A stretch of 64,000 nt of DNA from Sagittula sp. P11 (GTDB taxonomy: Bacteria > Pseudomonadota > Alphaproteobacteria > Rhodobacterales > Rhodobacteraceae), in assembly GCF_002814095.1 (NCBI RefSeq), contig NZ_CP021913.1, forward strand, positions 3,506,001 to 3,570,000. Reading direction: 5' to 3'. Under the pieces are notes generated by a model. That model was not told the origin of the DNA, did no database searches, and was given only the letters and a program-made list of their open reading frames with translations. Each line of letters opens with the position of its first letter. The first letter of the stretch is position 1. A program made the translations under genes and the position numbers. Positions 28,734 to 35,723 of the stretch are shown one piece after another.

Positions 28734-28926
28734 AGGGGTACCTCTGTTTGCCATTTGAGCAAGACATAGGTGCCGCATCACGGGGAAGGCAAGGCGAGGT
28801 GCCGGATATTTGGGCGAGGGGCATAGCCGAAAGGATTGGAGACGCGCGGCAGGATCGCCCTAAACTGAAAAGGGACACCCGGGGAATCAAACCGGGGCAC
28901 GCGATATTCATGGGAGGAATTTCAGC

Positions 28927-29934
28927 ATGTCTAACAAACACGTGGTCTTTGGCGCAGGTGGCGTAATCATCGGTCTGCTGGCGGGCGTCGCCGTGGGCGG
29001 GGCGGTGAGCGAAAGCAGGATGGCAGAGGCGATCGGCCAGTCGCTGACCCCGGCACAGGAAGCCTCCGCCGAGGCGGCCACCAGCACGCAGGAGGCCCTG
29101 GCACGGCTGGAGGAACGGCTTGGCACGCTGGAGCAGGCGGTGAACGACAGCAAGGTCGACCCCGACGCGCTGACAGAGGGCGTGCGCGCCTCGACCGAGG
29201 GCATGTCGGCGAAGCTGGACGAGATGCAGACGGCGCTGAGCACGAAGATCTCTGACACGGCGAAAAGCCAGACGGAGGCGATGAAGACCGCGCTGGCCGA
29301 CATCTCGAGCGGGATCGAGGAAAGCGCGCGCATCGCGGCCTCTGCGGTCGCCTCCGCAGGCGGCGGTGGCGGTTCGGGATCGGGCGGGGATGCCTCCTCC
29401 GAGGCGATGAGCGCCAGCGAGACCGCGGAACTGAGCGAGGCCATGGGCGTGGGCCAGACCGCGATTTTCGCGGACGGCGCGCTGCGGGTGTTCGTTTCCA
29501 GGCTGGATGCGCAGAGCGGGTCGGCCCGGCTGTCGATCAACGGGGAGCCATCGATGCTGGGTGCCGGCGGTACGACAGAGGCCAGCGTCGGAGAGCAGAC
29601 CTGCGCAGTTTCGGTCATGGCGCTGACGGATGAGGGCGTGACGCTGGGCTCGGACTGCAAGGGCGCGGCGCAGCAGCAGGCGGCGGCAAGCGAGGCGCCC
29701 GAGAATGGCATGAAACCCGGCAACGTCGTCAGCCTTGCCGATGGGGCGGTGCGCGTCTTCCTGTCGTCCGTGGACGATGAGAACGGCATGGCGCGGATCG
29801 CTGTCAACGGCGTCAGCACCCAGAGCGTGGCCGTGGGCGACAGCGTCGATGTAACCTCCGGCGACCAGAACTGCACCGTCACCGTGACGGGCATCGGTCA
29901 GGGCCAGGCGGCGTTCGAAGCGACCTGCGGCTGA
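28927..29934 (+). CDS. Membrane-anchored coiled-coil protein with tandem duplicated domain
   Basis: 335 residues of unknown function. Layout: N-terminal membrane helix (about 6-28, VVFGAGGVIIGLLAGVAVGGAV), a long Ala/Glu-rich coiled coil (about 35-145), a Gly/Ser linker (GGGGGSGSGG), then two similar domains of about 65 residues: IFADGALRVFVSRLDAQSGSARLSING...CAVSVMALTDEGVTLGSDC and VSLADGAVRVFLSSVDDENGMARIAVNG...CTVTVTGIGQGQAAFEATC. Each ends with two cysteines, likely one disulfide per domain, which fits a periplasmic location. Start ATG 28927 follows GGGAGGAATTTCAGC. Domain duplication is visible directly; no homologue recognised. Confidence 0.7.
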   Translation: MSNKHVVFGAGGVIIGLLAGVAVGGAVSESRMAEAIGQSLTPAQEASAEAATSTQEALARLEERLGTLEQAVNDSKVDPDALTEGVRASTEGMSAKLDEMQTALSTKISDTAKSQTEAMKTALADISSGIEESARIAASAVASAGGGGGSGSGGDASSEAMSASETAELSEAMGVGQTAIFADGALRVFVSRLDAQSGSARLSINGEPSMLGAGGTTEASVGEQTCAVSVMALTDEGVTLGSDCKGAAQQQAAASEAPENGMKPGNVVSLADGAVRVFLSSVDDENGMARIAVNGVSTQSVAVGDSVDVTSGDQNCTVTVTGIGQGQAAFEATCG

Positions 29935-29942
29935 ACGGATCC

Positions 29943-29966
29943 GGCGCGTCCCTTCCAGGGCGCGCC
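29943..29966. terminator. Convergent terminator hairpin
   Basis: Nested inverted repeat GGCGCG-(T)-CCCT-TCC-AGGG-CGCGCC between two convergent genes. No T-run on either side, so termination may be partial. Confidence 0.5.
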
Positions 29967-29986
29967 GCGTCTGCGACCTTACGGTC

Positions 29987-30889
29987 TCAGAACTTCAGGC
30001 TGTAGGTGGCGTGCAGCCCGGGGTGGAGCGCCCCGTCTGTGGCTGCAATCGTCACCTTGCCGAACTCCCTGAAGCTGTAGTCGACGGCCAGCCCGTAGGC
30101 ATCGTCGGTCGCATCTTCGGTGAACTCGCCCATAGCCTCCATCCCGATCTGGTCGGCAAGCGGCACGCGCATGTGCCACGCCACCGCGTCGGGCCGTTCG
30201 TTGGCCTCCGGGTGCAGGTACGCGAGCCCGACTTCGCCCCGGTCGAACAGGTAGGTGCCGCCGAACTTGGAGCTTGTGGCGCCATGGTCGTTTTCGCCGG
30301 TCCAGACGCTTTCAACGGCGGCCATCAGCCGGTAGCTGTCCCCGTTCCACGTCAGCGCCGCGGAGGCGGAGCGGAAGTCGCCTTTCGAGGCGTCGTGAAG
30401 AGAGACGATCCAGTCGAAACCGCCGGCGCTGCCCTCGGCGGAGAGGCCCCACGGGACCGCCGTGCGCCGCATTGCCTCGACCGTGTTGTACGCGCGGGTG
30501 TACTCGGCCCGGCTGTAGGCAAGGAAGGGCGCCGTGTCCTCGAACACCGACGGCAGCACGGCGTCATAGGCCGGGCGCAGCGCCCCCAGCCTGTACCGCC
30601 CGTCCCAGGCGAAGGCGGCGTAGGTCTCGTGCGGGCGCTTGCCGTCGAGCGAGAACAGGTAAGTGCCGAATTCGAAGGTCAGCGGTGCGCGGGAGGTCAG
30701 CGGCACACCAAAGGTCACGTCCGCAAAGCCGATCCCGGGTCCGGGCTTCATGTCCGTCGTGCCGATGGACAGCGTCCCGTGGTAGCTGAATCCACCGAGC
30801 GAGGACGTTTGTTCAGGCTCTGCCGCCTGTGTGGCCAGCGGAGCGGCCAGGGAAAGGGCGACCAAGGGCCCGAGGAATCGCTGCATCAT
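29987..30889 (-). CDS. Outer-membrane beta-barrel protein, unassigned
   Basis: 300 residues. Signal peptide MMQRFLGPLVALSLAAPLATQAAE, then alternating amphipathic strands rich in aromatic ends (FSYHGTLSIGT, GIGFADVTFGVPL, LTFEFGTYLFSL, YRLGALRPAY, FAYSRAEYTRAYN) and a last residue Phe (ATYSLKF), the recognition signal for the BAM machinery. This is the appearance of a small porin-like barrel of about 12-14 strands. No conserved porin family was recognised. Start at 30889, with AGGGG upstream. Convergent with the previous gene. Confidence 0.7.
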   Translation of the reverse strand: MMQRFLGPLVALSLAAPLATQAAEPEQTSSLGGFSYHGTLSIGTTDMKPGPGIGFADVTFGVPLTSRAPLTFEFGTYLFSLDGKRPHETYAAFAWDGRYRLGALRPAYDAVLPSVFEDTAPFLAYSRAEYTRAYNTVEAMRRTAVPWGLSAEGSAGGFDWIVSLHDASKGDFRSASAALTWNGDSYRLMAAVESVWTGENDHGATSSKFGGTYLFDRGEVGLAYLHPEANERPDAVAWHMRVPLADQIGMEAMGEFTEDATDDAYGLAVDYSFREFGKVTIAATDGALHPGLHATYSLKF

Positions 30890-31020
30890 GAGCCCCTGAG
30901 TGAGACGAGGAATAAAAGCCACGAGTGGATGGCATAGGGAAGGTCGCCGCATGCCTCCGGCCCCCGCATGTGGCCGGAACGGCACGATTTTTGCCGCTTG
31001 ATGGGCGCCGCTCCGCCGGT

Positions 31021-32610
31021 TCAGCCGTAGGCGGACAGCATCTCCTGCAGGTCGCCCAGCGTGTTCGCCTCCGCCACCGGCTTGTCGCGCCGCCAGCGGG
31101 CCATGCGCGGAAACCGCAGGGCGATACCGGACTTGTGGCGCGGACTGGCCTGAATGCCCTCGAAGGCGATTTCGAAGACGTGTTCGGGACGCACCTGCCG
31201 GACCGGGCCAAAGCGCTGCAGCGTGTTGCGGCGCACCCAGTGGGTGATCTCGTCGAACTCCTTGTCGGTCAGTCCGGAGTATGCCTTGGTGAAGGGCACC
31301 AGCTCGTTGCCCTTCCAGACCGCAAAGGTGAAGTCGGTGAACAGGTTGGCTCGCCGCCCGTGGCCCTGCTGGGCATAGATCATCACCGCGTCGACCGTTA
31401 GCGGGTCGAGCTTCCACTTCCACCAGTCGCCTTTCTTGCGCCCAGACAGATAGGGGGCATTCAGCCGCTTCAGCATCAGCCCTTCGGAGCGGTGTTCGCG
31501 CGACGTGCTGCGGGTCTGCGCCAGTGTGTCCCAGTTGTCGAAGGGCAGGGCCGGCGACAGGCGGACGGGCGCGTCAGGGGGCAGGTCCGCCAGCAGGCCG
31601 TTCAGCCGTGCGCGCCGTTCCGTCAGCGGCAGATCGCGGATGTCGCGGCCCTCGTGCTCCAGCAGATCGTAGGCCAGAAGCGTGACCGGAGCGTCCTTCA
31701 GGAGCTTCTTCGACACCGTCTTGCGCGTGATGCGTGGCTGCAGCGTGGCAAACGGCAGCGGGCCGTCACGCCATGCAAGAATCTCGCCGTCGAAGACACA
31801 GCCGTCAGGCAGGAATTCCGCCGCCCGCGCGAACTCGGGGAACCGGTCGGTCAGCAGCTCCTCGCCCCGCGACCAGAGGTGGTGCTGCCCGTCGCGCAGG
31901 ATCAGCTGGCCGCGTATGCCGTCCCATTTCCACTCTGCCTGCCAATCCTCCGGCGGCCCCAGCGCCTCGGGTGGGTCCTCCAGCTGGTAGGCCAGGTAGA
32001 ACGGATACGGGCGCGAGGCATCGGCGGCAGGGTCGTCGCGTTCGACGAGATCGTGGAAGGTCGTGGTGTCCGGCGTCCAGCTTCCCATGAGCTTGAGCGC
32101 CAGCGCCGCCTCGTCCTGCCCGGTGGCCTGGGCGAGGGCGCGGGTCATCAACTTGCGGCTGACGCCAAGCCGGAAGCCTCCGGTCAGAAGCTTGGTGAAC
32201 AGGAACCGCTGCGGCGTATCGAGCTGGTCCCAGGCCGCGACGATCTTCGGCTTGCGCTCTTCAAGCGGAAGACGGTTAAGGTCCCGCAACGCATTGATCC
32301 AATGGCTCAACGAATAATCGCTGTCCCGCTCCGGGGGCGGCAGGACCAGCGCGATGGTTTCCGCCAGATCGCCGACGATGGGATAACTCTCCTCGAACAG
32401 CCACAGCGGGATGCCGGCGCGCTCTGCCGCAAGGCCGCGCAGTTCCGTGGCATTGACCGCGCGCTTGGGGCGACGGCCGGAAAATAACGCGATGCACCAC
32501 AGCTTGTCCTCATCCGGTGCGTGCCGGAAGTAGTCCGCCAAGGCGTCTGTTTTCACGGATGTTTTCGTGGTCTGGTCGAGGGCGGTGAACAGCCGGGTGA
32601 AGCGTTTCAT
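31021..32610 (-). CDS. ATP-dependent DNA ligase (ligase-associated repair system)
   Basis: 529 residues. Nucleotidyltransferase motif I is EWKWDGIRGQ with the active Lys at about 227, motif III-IV VFDGEILAW, motif V SEGLMLKRLNAPYLSGRKKGDWWKWK; the OB-fold follows (VDAVMIYAQQGHGRRA...). The N-terminal ~195 residues are the DNA-binding domain of the bacterial LigB/C type (MKRFTRLFTALDQTTKT). This subfamily is found in an operon with a metallo-beta-lactamase-fold exonuclease, a helicase and a phosphoesterase. Here the start overlaps the exonuclease stop (ATGA), so the pair is coupled; helicase and phosphoesterase are not adjacent. Confidence 0.92.
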   Translation of the reverse strand: MKRFTRLFTALDQTTKTSVKTDALADYFRHAPDEDKLWCIALFSGRRPKRAVNATELRGLAAERAGIPLWLFEESYPIVGDLAETIALVLPPPERDSDYSLSHWINALRDLNRLPLEERKPKIVAAWDQLDTPQRFLFTKLLTGGFRLGVSRKLMTRALAQATGQDEAALALKLMGSWTPDTTTFHDLVERDDPAADASRPYPFYLAYQLEDPPEALGPPEDWQAEWKWDGIRGQLILRDGQHHLWSRGEELLTDRFPEFARAAEFLPDGCVFDGEILAWRDGPLPFATLQPRITRKTVSKKLLKDAPVTLLAYDLLEHEGRDIRDLPLTERRARLNGLLADLPPDAPVRLSPALPFDNWDTLAQTRSTSREHRSEGLMLKRLNAPYLSGRKKGDWWKWKLDPLTVDAVMIYAQQGHGRRANLFTDFTFAVWKGNELVPFTKAYSGLTDKEFDEITHWVRRNTLQRFGPVRQVRPEHVFEIAFEGIQASPRHKSGIALRFPRMARWRRDKPVAEANTLGDLQEMLSAYG

Positions 32611-33614
32611 GCCGCGGACTCCGCATCGTCTGCCTCGCCGCCGAACTCGGTCGGGACGACATGGGCGTCATAGCCCTGCTCGCTCAGCCAGCGTGCGAAG
32701 ATCTCGGTGTAACCATGTGTCGCAAATACGGTTTCCGCGCCGGTGGCCTTGATCGCCTCCTGCAGGCCCGGCCAGTCGGCGTGATCGGAGAGCACGAATC
32801 CCCGGTCCATGGCGCGTCGGCGGCGGATGCCCCGCAGCCGCATCCAGCCGGAGGCAAACCCCGTGGACGCATTCCGGAAACGCCGCACCCATTGCCCGCC
32901 AAGCGCCGAGGGCGGAGCGATCACCAGCGGGGTCTTCAACGCCTTCAGGTCGAGGTCCGGCGTGACATGCGTGGTGTCGGGCAGGCTATATCCCTGGCCG
33001 CGCAACACCTCGTTCGTCGCCTCCACCGCGCCATGCGTCAGGATCGGCCCGATCGGATCGAGAAGCGACAGGAGCCGCTGCGCCTTCCCCAGCGAATAGG
33101 CGCCCAGCAGCGCCGTCTTGCCCTCGTCCGCGCAGGCCTGCCACCACGCGTTGATTTCCTTGGCGACCTCCGCCTGCGGTGCCCAGGTGAACACCGGCAG
33201 GCCGAAGGTGCACTCGGTGATGAAGGCGTGGCAGCGGACAGGCTCGAAGGGCTCGCAGAAGCCATCGTCGGTGGTCTTGTAATCGCCGGACGCCACCCAG
33301 ACCTGGCCCCCCACTTCGACCCGCACCTGCGCCGAGCCGGGCAGATGACCTGCAGGGTGGAAGGACACGGTGGCATCCCCGATGCGCCGCGCCTCGCCGT
33401 AGCGGATCCCCTCCGCGCTGATCTCGCCCAGGCGGTGGCGCATGACAGGCAGCGCCGCCTCCGTGGCCAGGTACGAGCCATGCCCCGGGCGCGCATGATC
33501 CGCATGCCCGTGCGTGATCAGCGCACGCGCCACCGGACGCCACGGATCGATGAAGAAATCCCCTGCAGGGCAGTAGATCCCGCGGTCGGTGAAGGTAAGG
33601 ACAGGCTCGGTCAT
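32607..33614 (-). CDS. Ligase-associated DNA exonuclease (metallo-beta-lactamase fold)
   Basis: 335 residues. The HxHxDH metal motif is present (ALITHGHADHARPGHG, near residue 33), then GDYKTTDDGFCEPFEP and ITECTFGLPVF (beta-CASP-like region), and LSDHADWPGLQEAI near the C-terminus. The family is the SNM1/YSH1-like exonuclease that trims DNA ends for the ligase encoded immediately downstream; this is a bacterial DNA damage response gene pair. Start at 33614 begins directly with MTEPVLTFTDRGIYC. ATGA overlap with the ligase gene. Confidence 0.92.
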   Translation of the reverse strand: MTEPVLTFTDRGIYCPAGDFFIDPWRPVARALITHGHADHARPGHGSYLATEAALPVMRHRLGEISAEGIRYGEARRIGDATVSFHPAGHLPGSAQVRVEVGGQVWVASGDYKTTDDGFCEPFEPVRCHAFITECTFGLPVFTWAPQAEVAKEINAWWQACADEGKTALLGAYSLGKAQRLLSLLDPIGPILTHGAVEATNEVLRGQGYSLPDTTHVTPDLDLKALKTPLVIAPPSALGGQWVRRFRNASTGFASGWMRLRGIRRRRAMDRGFVLSDHADWPGLQEAIKATGAETVFATHGYTEIFARWLSEQGYDAHVVPTEFGGEADDAESAA

Positions 33615-33803
33615 GCCGCAGATCTAAACCGCCGCAATCCCGAAGCCAGTGCAGCAGGCCAGTTCGCCGCAATGGCGCCCGCCCTTCACTGGCTGCCCTT
33701 CATCTTGGCTGAAATACCTCGGGGTGCGGGGCAGGGCCCCGCTGCGCGGCCGCAGGCCGCGCGGATCGTCGCGCGCCAGCGCGGCGAAACCGCTTCAGGG
33801 AAC
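33615..33803. repeat. Intergenic region with palindromic unit and GAAATACCTC motif
   Basis: Contains GAAATACCTC at 33711-33720 (the same ten bases also occur before gor at 3230-3239) and a strong hairpin GCGCGGCC-GCA-GGCCGCGC at 33744-33762. I recall short blocks with this wording as common between genes in roseobacters, but that is from memory. No gene seen here. Confidence 0.45.
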
Positions 33804-34766
33804 TCAGGCGGTGAGGGCCTGTGCCTCGCCGGCGCTGTCGAAAAGCGCGACCATCTCCGACACCACGCGCTCGCGGGTGGAGGGGACTTCCATCATGATC
33901 TCGTGCTCGCCCGCGGGCACCATGTCCAGCCGTCCGCCGGGCCAGTTGGCCATGCGGGTGCGGATGCGGTCCACGTCGACGATGCGTTCGTTCGATCCGC
34001 AGAAGCAGATGCAGGGAAGTTGCGGCGAGGGGCGGCGCGCAAGCGAGCGCGTCTCCGCCAGCGCCTCGTGCAGCCAGTGCAGGGAGGGGCCCCCCAGTTG
34101 CAGCTCCGGATGGGCCAGCACCTGGCGGCGCATGTAGTCCCACATGTCCGGGTCGCGTGTCAGGAGGTTGTCCTCGAACTCGGCCGAGGCGACGTAGCTG
34201 TCGGCCCCCGTGCCCGGCGCGTAGACGTGGCCCAGACCCACGGACTTCGACACCCGGCTGATCGCCCAGGCGGCGGGCCGGACCGGGTTGGCGATGCGGA
34301 TGCCCCACATCGGGCCGGTGAACACGGCAGAGGCCACCGGCAGCCCGTCCATCACCGACCGCAGGCCGATGCAGCCGCCCATGGAATGGGCGATCAGGTG
34401 CAGCGGACGCGGCAGGTCAAGCACCTTGGCAATGGCCTTCATCGCCGCGACGTCGTGCTGGTAGTCCTCGAACAGGCCGACGTGGCCGGTGCGCGGGTCT
34501 TCCAGCATCCGGTCGGCCAGCCCCTGTCCGCGCCAGTCGATGGCCAGCGTGTGATACCCGGCCTCGGCAAGGGCCGCGGCGGTGCGACCGTATTTCTCCA
34601 CGTATTCGGTCCGCCCCGGAAAGAGCAGGACAGTCCCCCGCGTTCCCTGCGACGGGAAATGCGCGATACGCAACCGCAGCAGATCCGGCGCCTCGACCCA
34701 GAAGGCACGCGAGCCTTCGGGACCTTCGGACAGATCTGCGTAGAAAGGCGCGGGGGTCAGAGACAT
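33804..34766 (-). CDS. Alpha/beta hydrolase, lysophospholipase/monoacylglycerol-lipase type
   Basis: 320 residues. Nucleophile elbow AHSMGG (Ser about 127), oxyanion/strand region TVLLFPGRTEYVEKYGRTA, acid in CFCGSNERIVDVDRIRT and catalytic His in PAGEHEIMMEV. This is the PldB-like monoacylglycerol lipase/lysophospholipase subfamily of esterases. The start codon overlaps the SCP2 gene stop by one base (TGATG), so it is co-translated with the sterol-carrier-type protein, which suggests a lipid substrate. Confidence 0.87.
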   Translation of the reverse strand: MSLTPAPFYADLSEGPEGSRAFWVEAPDLLRLRIAHFPSQGTRGTVLLFPGRTEYVEKYGRTAAALAEAGYHTLAIDWRGQGLADRMLEDPRTGHVGLFEDYQHDVAAMKAIAKVLDLPRPLHLIAHSMGGCIGLRSVMDGLPVASAVFTGPMWGIRIANPVRPAAWAISRVSKSVGLGHVYAPGTGADSYVASAEFEDNLLTRDPDMWDYMRRQVLAHPELQLGGPSLHWLHEALAETRSLARRPSPQLPCICFCGSNERIVDVDRIRTRMANWPGGRLDMVPAGEHEIMMEVPSTRERVVSEMVALFDSAGEAQALTA

Positions 34767-35056
34767 CAGGCAAGCACTCCGGCAAGGCGCATTGCAGCCG
34801 ACATGTCGCCATCGACCGCGAGCTTGCCGCCCATGAATGCAGCAGTCGGGTTAAGGTCGCCTGAAAGAATGGCCTCGAACGTGTCGCGGTCGGCGGTCAG
34901 GGTGACATCGGTGGCATCGTCGCCCTCGCGGACGGTGTCGCCCTCGATGATCACGCTGCCTTCGTCCTCGATGACGAATTTCGCAGAGCCGTCGAAGGAC
35001 TCACCGGCCATCTTTTCCTGCAGGGCGGCCACCGCCTTGGTCACAACTTCGCTCAT
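34766..35056 (-). CDS. SCP2 sterol-transfer-domain protein
   Basis: 96 residues, a complete small SCP2 domain: KFVIEDEGSVIIEGDTVREGDDATDVTLTADRDTFEAILSGDLNPTAAFMGGKLAVDGDM. The signature is the DVTLTxDxxTFxxLxxGxLxPxxAxMxGKLxVxGD run. SCP2 proteins bind hydrophobic ligands such as fatty acyl-CoA. Coupled to the downstream lipase-like hydrolase. SD AAGGAG lies upstream on the minus strand (35062-35067). Confidence 0.93.
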   Translation of the reverse strand: MSEVVTKAVAALQEKMAGESFDGSAKFVIEDEGSVIIEGDTVREGDDATDVTLTADRDTFEAILSGDLNPTAAFMGGKLAVDGDMSAAMRLAGVLA

Positions 35057-35147
35057 AAGAGACTCCTTGGTGCTTTCTCTCTAAATCGTGCGCTTCAAAT
35101 TCGGCGCACGGGCGCTACACTCATGGCAGGTTATGAGCACGGGTGAC

Positions 35148-35699
35148 ATGGAATTCAAAAATACCGTCACGGCAATTCTTGCCACAGTCATGATTTCCGT
35201 ACCATTCGCGGTATCGGCGGATGAGCGCCTTGACGAGCTCATGTCGGAGCTTCGGGGCGCGGACTCGGAGACCGCGGCGCAGCGGCTGGAAAACCAGATC
35301 ATCACGGAGTGGTCGAAGACCGGCTCCCCGGCGATGGACCTGCTGCTGAAGCGGGGCCGGGACGCGCTTGAGGTCGAGGATCTCGATGCGGCGCTCGAAC
35401 ATTTCCGGGCGCTGACAGATCACGCGCCGGAGTTCGCCGAAGGCTGGCACGGGCTGGCGCTGGCCTACTTCGAGGAGGAGCGGCTGGGCGAATCGATGGA
35501 CGCGCTGGAGCGCGTGCTGGCGCTCAACCCCGACCACTTTGGCGCGCTGCGCGGTGTGGGCGCGATCCACGAACAGGTTGGCCATGAGGCGCTTGCCTAT
35601 CGGGCCTATGAACGGGTACTTGAGCTCAGGCCGCATGACGAGGACGTTGAAAACGCGCTCGAGCGGCTGGAAAGCAAGGTAAAGGGTGTGTCTCTGTAA
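35148..35699 (+). CDS. Exported TPR-repeat protein
   Basis: 183 residues. Signal peptide MEFKNTVTAILATVMISVPFAVSADE, then about three tetratricopeptide repeats: ALEVEDLDAALEHFRALTDHAPEFAEGWHGLALAYFEEERLGESMDALERVLALNPDHFGALRGVGAIHEQVGHEALAYRAYERVLELRPHD. TPRs mediate protein contacts, so a periplasmic scaffold role is likely. ATG 35133 would add five residues (MSTGD) and has a GGCAGG SD-like upstream; either is possible. Precedes the suv3 helicase by 15-24 bases. Confidence 0.8.
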   Translation: MEFKNTVTAILATVMISVPFAVSADERLDELMSELRGADSETAAQRLENQIITEWSKTGSPAMDLLLKRGRDALEVEDLDAALEHFRALTDHAPEFAEGWHGLALAYFEEERLGESMDALERVLALNPDHFGALRGVGAIHEQVGHEALAYRAYERVLELRPHDEDVENALERLESKVKGVSL

Positions 35700-35723
35700 G
35701 CAGGGACGGACCGAGTGGGGCGC

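Noticed and set aside
32387-32387. Spermidine synthase fused protein as pure MFS
   Set aside because: Noted only because the N-terminal half of the 313-1794 protein looks like a transporter; the C-terminal Rossmann motifs decide the family.
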